NCBI GenBank assembly: GCA_000750105.3
Contig: JPHH03000119.1
Location: 1-29,158, forward strand
DNA from: Tolypocladium sp. Sup5 PDA-1
Lineage: Eukaryota > Ascomycota > Sordariomycetes > Hypocreales > Ophiocordycipitaceae
Direction of reading: 5' to 3'
Length of the DNA: 29,158 bases
Under the pieces are notes generated by a model, which ran no database searches, was not told the origin of the DNA, and worked only from the letters and a program-made list of their open reading frames with translations. The number at the start of each line of letters is the position of its first letter. The stretch's first letter is position 1. The position numbers and the translations under genes are program-made. Positions 11,090-20,757 of the stretch are shown here, piece after piece.

Positions 11090-11340
11090 TAGGAAATTAG
11101 ATAGTAGACTTAACCTTAGCGGCATAATTATATATATAGTAATACCCGGTCTTTACTATATAAACGTCTAAAACTAAGGCTATAAGCGCCGAGTCGTGCG
11201 AGAAGGCGACCGAGGTAACCTGGCTACCGTGGCCCTCGAGGGTCTGCACGCGTTCGAATACCTCGTGCTAGCAGGCATTGCTTTAGCCGCCGTAGATAGG
11301 ACTTAGAATACTTAGAGAATAGCCTTTAAGTTTGCTAGCT
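11090..11340 (-). pseudogene. WD40-repeat fragment of NACHT/STAND-WD40 type
   Basis: The minus strand reads FERVQTLEGHGSQVTSVAFS then HDSALIA (about 11,260-11,185). This is a textbook fungal WD40 unit as found in the C-terminal propellers of HET-E-like NACHT-WD40 (NLR) proteins. The upstream text IYGG-stop-SNAC resembles the linker that precedes the first repeat in that family, with Trp changed to a stop. Only about one blade is recognisable, and the rest downstream is decayed or missing. It lies on the same strand as, and 3' of, the ligase and hydrolase remnants. Confidence 0.6.
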
Positions 11341-11439
11341 AATAAACCCTACGAGACCCCGTAGAGCTAGAAAACGTAGAGGTAAAATAAAAACGGACGC
11401 TATATAGTATAGGCTTTGAGGAGATTATAATAAAACTTA

Positions 11440-12400
11440 GGAAATATATTATACTCTTATAAGTTTTACTATAAACGGATGTTTAAACAACGCCTTCGGG
11501 CGTAGTCCGCGATTAGGCTCTAAGACTAGTTAAAATCTAGCGTAGACTTAACGAAGGGAATTTGCGTGAAGTATCTATATTAGTTAAGATATACTATATA
11601 GTCTTTCGAGATGCTATATCTATTAATAATATCGATAATACGAAATTTTGGCTTAGCATTAAAGCGGCAGACCTTATCTTTATTATCTAGGTATCCGATA
11701 TAAAATAAAGTCTACTAGAGCTTGCTAATTCTTATCTCTTGCTTATCTTCCGCGCTATAGCTTCCGCCGACGATATTAAAGTCCGTAGTATTACCGAGGC
11801 CTGGAATATAGTCTTTCTTGAGCTTGATGAATGATTTGCTATAACTAGAGGTGAAGTAAGGGTCGTTATAACCTTTCAGCACTAGTCCTTCCCACCGTTA
11901 TATAATAGCTCGTGCGAATACTTTAGTAAGCTACTTAGTAGCATTAACTAAGGAGAATGCAAGTACCTCGCGGAATCCGATATCGGCGAGAAGATCATAG
12001 AATATAATTATAAGATGTTTATTTATATCGGCGGGTGAGTCTTGGGCCGCTCTAAGAAGCCGTCCTAATCGTCTAACGTGTTTGCGGATTTTATAGAAGG
12101 GTTCGATTCTCCCACTATCGTCGTTCCATACTAGTAACTCTCCTTCCCGTATATATTATTTCTTAATCCTATAGTCTGCCATGCTAAGTTCGAGGCTGTC
12201 TCGCAACGGGCGATAAAGGCCTATGCGGTCGATAGTAGAGTCCCTCCTACTCTTCGAGAATATCTTAATGCCCGGATTTGCTAAGGTCGATATGGATTTG
12301 GTAATATTCTCTATCGTATTTCTACTCTATGCTTATTCGCCTTAAGCTAGCTAAGTAGATGCCTAATACTCCTTGCTTTCTTATACGCTAGCCGCCTAAT
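11440..12400 (-). pseudogene. ATP-dependent DNA-ligase-like gene, RIP-inactivated
   Basis: The minus strand carries the nucleotidyltransferase motifs of an ATP-dependent DNA ligase in order. Motif I is KYDREYYQIHIDLSK, with the catalytic Lys kept at 12,319-12,321 and the usual Gly of KYDGE changed to Arg. It is followed by IFSKSRRDSTIDR, REGELLVWND, IIFYDLL (motif III-like, near 11,990), EGLVLKGYNDPYF (motif IV, 11,891 leftwards) and FIKLKKDYIPGL (motif V, near 11,830-11,800). These match the fungal 'ATP-dependent DNA ligase domain' proteins rather than the conserved LIG1 or LIG4. At least one indel near 12,290 shifts the frame and there are many stops. The family would seal DNA nicks through a Lys-AMP intermediate; this copy cannot. 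The N-terminus is unclear because a hydrolase domain adjoins it. Confidence 0.8.
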
Positions 12401-12417
12401 CATGACTCTAACCTATA

Positions 12418-12815
12418 GCTATAGTACTTCCCTTAGTTCATCCCAAGGATTTCCCATATCCTGGATAGGTATATCCCGAGCGTCCAGTCTCCCTAGGGCC
12501 CTTGTTATAATTAGCCCCCTTAAGCTATGGGTAATGAAGAGGATAGGCTTTGTCTATGGAGAAGAGGCTAACGGACTATTATGAAATGCCGTTGCTAAGT
12601 CTTCTAAATTTATATGCTTTAACTCTCCGTAACCGCCGACTCATATCTATATATTATGAGTCGCGCTATCGGCCTGTCGGTACCCTCGCTCCTGAGATCG
12701 TGCGGCAGAACGTCTCGTAGCCATATGTGTTCCCCACCTCTATCCTTAAACGACCCGAACGCATGGCTACCGAGGCCCGAGATAGCAACGATACTAGGAT
12801 AATTAGCACACGCCG
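12418..12815 (-). pseudogene. DUF676-like alpha/beta-hydrolase domain (NLR N-terminal type)
   Basis: The minus strand reads PSIVAISGLGSHAFGSFKDR then GGEHIWLRDVLPHDL (12,800-12,700). After a frame change come NLEDLATAFHNS and KPILFITHSLRGLII (12,550-12,500). This is the serine-hydrolase domain that opens many fungal NLR/STAND proteins (GLGGHAFGSF ... HSLGGL), with the nucleophile Ser kept and one Gly of HSLGG turned into Arg. In that family an NB-ARC/NACHT domain should follow; instead a ligase-like frame follows within about 100 bp and a WD40 piece 1.2 kb further on. The fragment may be rearranged. Confidence 0.7.
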
Positions 12816-14384
12816 TCGCTAGAAGACGGATCCTTACTTGACTTTATGGCCCTCTTCGGGTAGCGCGAAGAGCGTCGTTATGCCGAGAAAGTCGGCATCT
12901 ATAGTAAGGAACTCGGGGCGTGTGGACTACGCCTTCGGGGACTTTAGCAAACATAGTATCTAGGGTTTGGTTAGAATCGTGCGGGCAACCGATACTCTAC
13001 CTTACGCCTAATAATATGCCCTACCGCAAAACCCCTGCCTTAACCCCCGTTATGGCGCCCGTGCTAGGTCGGCGCTTTAAAGAGCCACTTCTTGCTCCCC
13101 TATGCCAGGACTAGGGTGCGGTTTGGCGTGTGCGGCTAAGACCTTGCTCTAAAATTAGCTCTAACCCCTCGAATTTGCTATAGCGCCTGAGCTTGCTTAA
13201 TAACGTGGTTAAACTGAACTTTCTAGTGCTAACGGCCTGCTATACTATATACCACGGCTTAAATTACACTATCTAGTTTTGAATCACGACCTCTACTACC
13301 GCGGCAAATTACTAGAAGCGGACTTATCGCGTGACGGAAGGTTATTACAACTACGACGCATCCCCCGATAAGTCGGCACATAACATTTATCGTTGCCGGA
13401 CCGAGCCACAATACTAACTAGACTAGGTGCTTCGCGATTAATTAGAGGTATCACAGGCGTTCTACATTCTTCCGTACAAGGGCCGTCTATAACGATCGTT
13501 AACTAAAAGGGAGGCATATAGCGGAATAACTGCTACTTGCATTAATAGTAGACTAGACGGCCGAGCCACGCACCTACCTTATACCCACTATATCGTATAT
13601 AGCCGATATGCGTCTCTAAACCGCTATTCGGGAGTGTGACGAGTATTAAGGTCGAGAGGATAAAGCAGACTAAGGTAACTTATCATATTTTCCATATTAA
13701 CCGTGGCTTCTAGCCCTTCTACGCCACTCGGCAGCATAGTAGAGGCCGTGCTATACGGCAAGCGCTTTCGTAGGCGGTATTTAAACCTAGCCTAGAGGAG
13801 CGTCTAACGCATTAAGTTATGTCTTGTAAACCGCTATAGGTCTATAGCTACGGTAGTAACCCCCGGCGCTACACTTACTAGGTGAGCTAGTCTATCGCCT
13901 GCTCGCTGCTCTACGCGGCTGGTGACCGTAGTCTATAGCCCCTTCCTTAGTGTCTTTAGTCTTGGGCGGAGCTAGAATCCATAGTACTGCGCCTACTTCC
14001 TATAGCCTCGTCTCGTTTATAGGCTTCGATAAGATTATCCTGGCCGGGACGCCGTATCGCGAGAAGACTACCCTTAGAACTATCTTCGATTATATCGATA
14101 ACGTAAACATTTATTAATAATAGTGCTTTCGATACCTTAGTTTTATTAACCGTTAGGATATATTTAGAATTATAGAATAAGAGAGCTTGATTTCTATCTA
14201 ATTAAATGGGAAATAACGGTTATTATATATGTAAAAAAAGGGATGCCTCCGTGAGTGAGGCTATTGGTAATGCCGTAAGCTTAATAGCTTGTGATAACGT
14301 TAATAGCCCGTGATATATAGTGTTAATAGCTTATCTTAGCGTTAATAAGTTTCGCTATTTCGCTTATAGCTATTCCTTTGAGAT
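12816..14384. other. 1.57 kb with no recognised gene
   Basis: Less AT-rich than the LTR elements. One minus-strand frame (about 13,900-12,950) shows only TAG/TAA stops, but RIP removes TGA, so this proves little and no domain is recognised. It holds the second copy of an 18-bp string at 13,241-13,258. At 14,265-14,350 a short imperfect repeat of GTTAATAGC(T/C) appears four times ahead of the frame starting at 14,385. Confidence 0.45.
13241..13258 (+). repeat. 18-bp repeat, copy 2
   Basis: Exact match to 6358-6375 in the same orientation. Confidence 0.5.
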
Positions 14385-15620
14385 ATGAGTAGTATATTAT
14401 CTCTAACCTGCGCCTAATGCTCGACTCCCTCGATAGGAAGACCCCTCTATAATCTCGGCCTATGCAAACTCGGGCGAAAGCGACATGGCTATAGAGATCG
14501 TTTTGAGTCGTTATCTTCTCTTAGGTAAGTTAAAAGGTCTTCGATAATAGCAAGGGATTCGCATTGCTTATATTTAAATAGAGATATACTCTAGCTCGAT
14601 GCAATTGCCTCGCAAGACTTTAAGGAGTTTTGAAGTTAGATAGGCTTTATTAAAGGAGAGCCCGATAAGTATTCCTCTATAATAATTATTAAATTGCAGA
14701 GTCTAAGAGCTAATTTCTTAGGCATATCGGTTATATAGAGATTCTACCTCGGCTAGGGGCTAGTTGCTAATAACACGAATAAGATAGATATCGATATAGT
14801 GCTATCGGCTTTACCCCTTAACCGAGTTCGAATACCGGTAATATACTCTGCCTCTAATAATATTGCGATCCTAGTCGAGGGAGGCTTATAAGCGGTAGTT
14901 ATAATATCGCCTTTTAGTATTTCTGCTTATAGCGACGACGCGACGCTTATTATTCCTATATAGATATCGAAGAAGCGGATAGCTAATAGAGGCTATGATA
15001 GATAACGGGCATAGACTAAGACGTATATAGCGACCTTCTAGCGTCTAGGTTCCAGTGCTTAAATAAAAAGCTATTTTAGGCTACTCGTAGCTTATAGTAG
15101 TAGCGCCGAACGTCTATAAGATAAATAAACTAGTGCTTGCTAGCTTAGATTGGACTCGACCTCGCTAGGACTAGTATAACTAATAGGATAATTAAAGTCG
15201 GTGCTTCACGAGCGTTAATGCAAGCATACTATTAGCTACAAATTCTATATACTAAGGCAGTCCGCATCTATAACACGGACTACTAGGCTTAGGGCGGCAA
15301 AGCAAGGGAGCTTAATAGACGCTAATAGTCACGCTACGCGATATAAGTAGACCCTAATATCTATCTAACGCTTATTAATTATTCTATCTAATATACGTCG
15401 TATACTATACTATAGTACGGACTATTCTCTATAGTAAGTAGGACGATATAATAACTAATCCTCTAAGCTCCGCGGGCCGCTACCTTATCTAATATAGGAA
15501 ACAGGGGGTGAGCAGCTATTGCGTTTCTATAACCAATGCTCGTTAGTATCACATGTTATTGCAACATCCTATTATAGTTCGGGATATCGGGTACGGCTAT
15601 CCGACCGGTAAGTCGCTATT
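14385..15620 (+). pseudogene. Unrecognised degraded frame
   Basis: From ATG at 14,385 (MSSILSLTCA) one plus-strand frame continues about 400 codons with stops that are nearly all TAG/TAA. Protein-like segments include SIIIIKLQSLRANFLGIS (near 14,680-14,730), NRVRIPVIYSASNNIAILVE (near 14,820-14,880), SISAYSDDATLIIPI (near 14,920) and ITRTTRLRAAKQGSLIDANS (near 15,260-15,330). No family recognised. One TGA at about 14,622 does not fit a simple Gln/Trp change. Because RIP depletes TGA genome-wide, the frame length alone is not strong evidence. Confidence 0.3.
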
Positions 15621-16423
15621 AGTTATTGCCACGAAGGCACCATCCCCTATTAGTTATTATTATTATCTTATATCTCTCCTATATTAGCGGACATATATCT
15701 TGCCGACTCCTGGGCTAGGGCTAAGAAGATAGATAAGTTAATATTAGGTATAATTCAGGCTTACTATTAACTCGCTAGCTAGGTCCGAGGTATATACGTA
15801 TAGCAACGTATAATTAATATCCCTTGGCTAGATTATAGGATATTAATAGCGACGAATACCTAGAGGCATGAATTAGATTATTCTATATAGCAGAGTACCG
15901 TTCTTTAAAGGAAGATATAACGAATAAGCGCTACTTAATATGCCCTAGTAAATACTAGGCGAAACGGTCGTCTCGAGGGTAAGTATGGCAATATTAACTC
16001 TTATCTATAGCGAAGCTATTCGTGCGGGTGTTATTAATTATTTCTTCCTTCCTATAAACTATGCTAACCCTAAAAATCTACCGGCGTTCTCCTAAGAGCT
16101 AGCGGATAAACTTTATCCTTGAAAAGAGTTAGCGGGTATCTAGGTCTAAGTTTTAGCTATACTAACAAGCTTAATAGCGGATATAGGAAAAGTAAGGTCG
16201 TCCGTAGACTTATAGTTATAGTGCCGACACTTCCGCTATACGACGATATAGATATTAGCGTCGTAGCGGTAGCTTATTTAATTATATCTTCTTATTAGGC
16301 GATGCGTTGCCCTCGTAAAGTTATCGCCTATCCTATTACGTTTCTTAGGCAATATAACTTCTATTGCTATTGCGCCTCTAGGAAGGTTAGGCTATATCAC
16401 GGAATTCGCTCCTTATTACGACC
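15621..16423. other. 0.8 kb without a recognised gene
   Basis: Both strands show long frames interrupted only by TAG/TAA, as expected after RIP, but none has a recognisable domain and the two strands cannot be told apart. No repeat or RNA is seen. Confidence 0.4.
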
Positions 16424-17038
16424 ATGAATAATAGTTAAGATCCCGCTAAATCTATAGTATTTCTAGCGTCGTATCCCGTTTCGTTTTCTAACCCTAGGAA
16501 GCGCATTTTGGCTTCGTATAGTATTAGTATAGTCGCTAATTATAGCTCTTCTAAGCTAGCCATATGCTATTACACCTTCTACCGCTTTACTTAGGCTATG
16601 CTTAGGCTACTCAGGGATGCTTAGGACGCGCTTAGGGCTACTTAGGACACGCTCAGGGCTACTTAGTATATGCTCAGGGAAGTCACTAAACCTAGTTTAG
16701 ATACGTTTGTAGCTATATAAAGACACCTAGTTTCGACGGATATACTATTTCGCGATATTACTATTAACGTATGTCGTATTATCGACCGTATTATAGCCGT
16801 TCTCTTCCTTCGATAGGTTAACTATACTGCTTGCGGGCCGATACCGTAGCTCTGCGACGCCGACGAGATAGCTAAATTCTACGACGGCCTCTTAGCTAGA
16901 TTTGAAGCAGAACGGCTAACGCTAGCCGACTATGGCGATAACATAAAGGATAAGTAAACCGCCCTCTTTTTCGTAGCGAAAGGCGACCGTGCTAATATAA
17001 ACTCACCGAACGTGCGATAGTTAGCTACTTATTCTTAG
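16424..17038 (+). pseudogene. Small coiled-coil protein gene (about 204 codons), RIP-degraded
   Basis: The frame opens at ATG 16,424 (MNNS-stop-DPAKSI...) and stays in one frame to TAG at 17,036-17,038. Internal stops are TAG/TAA, plausibly former Gln. Residues about 60-85 are heptads coded by 21-bp repeats (DALRAT-x-DTLRAT-x-YMLRE), predicting a coiled coil. Then come VTKPSLDTFVAI, a helical ILFRDITI...RIIDRIIAVLFLR, and FYDGLLARFEAERLTLADY near the C-terminus. Unlike the other unnamed frames it needs no frameshift, so I rate it a real former gene. The family is not recognised. Helical, coiled-coil small proteins are common in fungal accessory regions; no function is claimed. Confidence 0.5.
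16592..16680 (+). repeat. 21-bp tandem repeat coding for heptads
   Basis: Units of the form GCTACTTAGGACACGCTCAG follow one another about four times with point differences (clearest at 16,610-16,680). Twenty-one bp equals seven codons, so each unit adds one heptad to the predicted coiled coil of the 16,424-17,038 frame. Confidence 0.7.
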
Positions 17039-17440
17039 ACGTGCCTCGTCGTAATAATAGCGGGTACCTAGTTCTATGTTTCTTAGTACCTATTGCCACG
17101 GGGCGGTTAGCACTATTAACTCTAACTACACTCGAGCATCTATTGCTATGGCATGGTTAATATACTACGTAGTACCACTAGGTAGCCGATAAAGGCTACC
17201 GCTTAGGTCCTATCCTCTATTAGCGGACTCCGCCTAGGGCTCACGGGTCTTTCCTAGCATACGTTACCTAGGACGGCTAATACACTACCTAACTACCGAG
17301 TATTATAGTGCTCTTTCACATGCGTCCTATGAGAATTTGCTAGTGGTTGCAAAAAGCAAACTATATAGATGTAGGTGGTATTAAACAATAACATAGATCT
17401 ATAAGCGGCAGTATAGACTATAACTAAAGTTCGCGACCTA
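17039..17440. other. Spacer with hairpin and imperfect repeats
   Basis: This lies between two convergent degraded genes. It includes a perfect hairpin at 17,181-17,200 (GGTAGCC, 6-base loop, GGCTACC) and two or three diverged copies of a string like CTATTGC(C/T)A(C/T)GG...GGTTA near 17,088-17,165. No gene recognised. Confidence 0.5.
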
Positions 17441-18500
17441 TTATCGCGAGGGCCTAAGTAGGATACCGTAAACCCGCGCAATATAATTCCGAAAATGTTT
17501 AAGGTACTTTAACTTATAATCCGCCTGCTTATACTTCGGGTAACTATAGACGATAAAGCCATCTCGCTCTATTTCCTTTATCGTATCTAGGTGCTCGCGC
17601 TTAAAGTAGTTATTTATCACGGTAGGCTAGCAGTATAAGAAAGTTCTATCCTTAGCGGATATAGCTTTATCGCTAATATACTACGGATACTATGTCTTCC
17701 TCTTGAGGAGTGGAAATAGGTCGGGTTCTAGTGATTCTTCCTTTAAAGGGATGTCGGCCTATGGTATATCGCGGATGCGCTTCCGTTTAACCGTTTCTCG
17801 TTTACTATTGAGAGCCACATTAAGCTCGGTAGCCTAGTACGATAAGATTAAGGTAATCTAGCCATAGGAAGGGCCTCTTTAGCCTGAACCTATTAGGAAC
17901 GTATTAGTGGACCTATTATAATTATATATAATAGGTTCTGGTATATGATCGTGGTCGTGATATTATTTAACTAGAATGCATTTGTTAGGTGTAATCACGT
18001 TATACGACCCGAGAAAGTCCCTATAGAAAGGAAACGGCTACGTATATACTAGTCGAGTTAGCGCCGGATTCTATCGATAAGACGCGGGCCGGTGTACTTA
18101 GTAGACTAGCATATATTCTCGACGGCGATATCGGCGAGGCGCTCGAGGTAGTAGGCTAGGTCGCCGAGCGGGACATGGGATACGGCCGCTATACTCTCGT
18201 GTGCACTAAGGCTAGACTAGCGGATCGTTATGCTTGGGATTGGCGCCGCGCTAGTTTACGTCTAGCTCATCCGTGAATAATATATCTTGCGGCAAGCCGG
18301 TAGACGTAGCGTTACTCGGGGAACTGTTCGGAGGCCCTAATAGCGCTCACCTACGGTTTAAGGATGCGAAGGAGAGAGGGAAATCGGATTATTTATTTAG
18401 CTCTAATCTTCTTTCGCTAAGGGGGACGAGGACCGGAAGGAAGCGTCTAGGTATTTTCTAGAATATAAAGCAATAGCCTAGCTAACGCTACGATGCTCTT
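17441..18500 (-). pseudogene. C2H2 zinc-finger protein gene, RIP-inactivated
   Basis: The minus strand from about 18,030 to TAA at 17,441 reads as the C-terminus of a fungal C2H2 finger protein: PLLKRKTxYPxYI...RTFLYC...VINNYFKREHLDTI, then GFIVYSYPKYKQADYKLKYL and KHFRNYIARVYGILLRP. Each expected Cys or His pair has partly become Tyr (CPxC to YPxY, NHFKREH to NYFKREH, CSHPKC to YSYPKY, RNHIARVHG to RNYIARVYG). An upstream frame (GDLAYYLERLADIAVEN near 18,150) probably belongs to the same gene with a frameshift near 18,020. The 5' limit is a guess. It follows the DUF3435 gene on the same strand. Confidence 0.6.
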
Positions 18501-19595
18501 TATTCTTACCCTTCCTACTACGGTAGCTAGCGGTCGTAGTAAATAAAGTTACACCGATGCAAAGTCGCATTTAATAAGATATATCGAGAAGTAGATAACA
18601 TTTAAGGTTATAAATAGAGTCGGAATAACGCCTTGTAATATAAGTAACCTAGGACATAGTCCTATAGACTCGTAAAGCATAGTTCTATAGGTGCTTCTTA
18701 TAGTTAAGTATCACTTTATAAATCGGATACTTAATCTTATTACCGCCTTGCAAATTTAATAGGTGTTTCCGTCGAAAGTGCTTAGATAAGTCTCCGGAAG
18801 TATAGAACTCGTAAATGAGATCGTCTATAGCACTATTATCGGGCGCTAAAGTAAGTGCCTTGCCGACATAGATAAAGCACCTTCTCGGTCTCTCTTTCTC
18901 TAACTTTACGAAGATAGATATTAGAGCTATGTATTAAGGACTTTTAACTAGCGGTTTACCGATAAGAGTAGTCCTAGTTAACTCGGTCGATGCTTTATAG
19001 CGGCGGATAGTCTACCCTTCCTCGACCGCGTAATATGCCGTGATAGCGTTAATAGCGTTATCTCTCCGCCGATACTAGTCCTTAAGCGTATTGCCGACTA
19101 GCGCGGTGAGTGCCTTTACTAATCGCTTTTAGGCCGGTCGCTGAGGACGGGACGTGTTCACGGCCGCCTGCTTAGCGAAGCTAATACCCTGTAATTGTAG
19201 CTCAATATCGTTAACTACCTGCTCGGCGGTCTATTCGTCTCGGATCTTTTACTTAAGTGCCCTCTTTAGGCTTTCCTTCTGGTTTTTCAACCTACGACGA
19301 GCCTCCTTATATTCTTTTAAACCTTATCGAAACCCTCGAAGGCCTCGCTACAAACGCCTAATTAGAGGATCAGTATTAATCGATGCTGCCTGCTCGGGTA
19401 TAAGGTCCGTGGGCCGTCGTTTGCTTATCGAGTGGCTAGTACTATAAGCCTGTCTAATTAGTGCTTGCTATAGCTTTTATCCCCGAAGAATAGCCTACGT
19501 ATCCGCGTAGACCTCGCGTCCTAGGTAGTGCTTCTAGAAGGGATTCGAGTTCGCATAATCGAGCGCAAGGTTCCGTAGTGACTCGCTAATATCGG

Positions 19596-19647
19596 CTATA
19601 TATATGGTTAGCAAATAGGACTCGACATTAAGATAAGGCGGACAAAC
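19596..19647 (-). other. Intron 4 of the DUF3435 gene (52 nt)
   Basis: Minus strand: GTTTGT donor, GCTAACC branch site, ATATAG acceptor. Removal joins NEFDRS to DISESLRNLAL in frame. Confidence 0.75.
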
Positions 19648-20024
19648 CGCTTCGGTCGAACTCATTGGCCGCGTTATAACGCAGATTGTAGGGAATAGTA
19701 GGGAACTCGAGTCCTAAGATTTCGCCGATCCTTCTAATCTATTATGCAATCATCTAGTAGGTAATAGGCTTGTCCGCCGATATCTTAAAGCTAGTGAGGT
19801 CCTTGATAGCTCGACGGAATATGTATATATCCTTTAAATTATCTCTGAGAGGCAGAGGTAATTCCCGCTCGTCCAGGTAGATATTAAGGTTAGCTAGGTA
19901 TTCCGGTGATGTGAGACTTAGCGCTCGAAACGCGCGATAGCGAAATATAATCCCTAGTAAGAAGATATAAGGGTTAAGCAGCAAGGATAGGTCAAACAGG
20001 GTCTTAGGGATTAGGAACGTTTTC

Positions 20025-20076
20025 CTAGCAAGTAGTTAGCGCTATATACGGGAAATAGAGATCTAGTAGTCCTCAC
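20025..20076 (-). other. Intron 3 of the DUF3435 gene (52 nt)
   Basis: Minus strand: GTGAGG donor, GCTAAC branch site, GCTAG acceptor. Removal joins YLGIKDA to KTFLIPKTLFD in frame. Confidence 0.8.
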
Positions 20077-20399
20077 GCGTCTTTAATACCGAGATATGTC
20101 TTTGTAAAGGCTAGGGTAAATCGAATTAAAATATTATACGGCCCGCCCTCTAGATCTCTTACTAGCGCGAGTCGAATGTCTCTAAACTAGAGACGTAGGA
20201 TAGATATAGGACGCGCTCCCGCGGGAGCGAGCAGAAGGAGGAAGAGAACGGCGAGAATCCTCAGTTCCCTAAGCTTAAACGACTTCTTTATAGTGCTAAT
20301 CGTCGTCTCGATTTACTCTCTAAGGTCCTCGATAGTTATGCAACGATTCGCTCGCTTCTAGTAGCTTAGCCCATGCTTTTTAGCGAGGTCTCGGAGCAC

Positions 20400-20446
20400 C
20401 TAAATGATTAGCCGCGTGTCCTAGTGTTAGTTAGGGCTAGTTATAC
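20400..20446 (-). other. Intron 2 of the DUF3435 gene (47 nt)
   Basis: Minus strand: GTATAA donor, GCTAATC branch-like site, TTTAG acceptor. Removal joins RIYK to VLRDLAKKHG in frame. Confidence 0.8.
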
Positions 20447-20693
20447 CTTATATATACGCTAGTTTATCTTTGTATCGAGCTTATCTCCCGTGGCTCTCTA
20501 GAAGACGAGCCAGAAGACTTTCTAGTACGTGCCTAAGGAGCTACTCTTCTTAGTGCCTCGCTTTTTCCTACCATCCTTGCCGACCTTCTAATTCAGTAAC
20601 TAGTCAAAGAAGTTATATAGCACCCGTACGGAGGTAGAAGCGGCGAGGGACTTAAAATATTCCTAAGGGGCACGTCCCAGGACCTCGTAGTAC

Positions 20694-20757
20694 CTGCAAA
20701 TTAGCAGGATACTTAAATTAGTGGCTAGACTAAGGAAGGGAGCTATATATTGCTTAC
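20694..20757 (-). other. Intron 1 of the DUF3435 gene (64 nt)
   Basis: Minus strand: GTAAGC donor, CTAAT branch-like site, TTTGCAG acceptor. Removing it joins ...EE-stop-WRR to YYEVLGRAP in frame, as expected for the family. Confidence 0.8.

Noticed and set aside
12099..12113. GGGTTCGATTCTCCC, like the T-arm of a tRNA
   Set aside because: It lies inside the ligase frame (coding for RIEPFY-type residues), and no acceptor or anticodon arms can be drawn around it.
12950..13900. Long minus-strand frame with only TAG/TAA stops
   Set aside because: RIP converts TGA to TAA, so missing TGA is expected in any frame here; no domain or protein-like segment was convincing.
19754..19984. Short open frame of 76 codons on the minus strand as a separate small gene
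   Set aside because: It is an uninterrupted exon piece of the DUF3435 recombinase.
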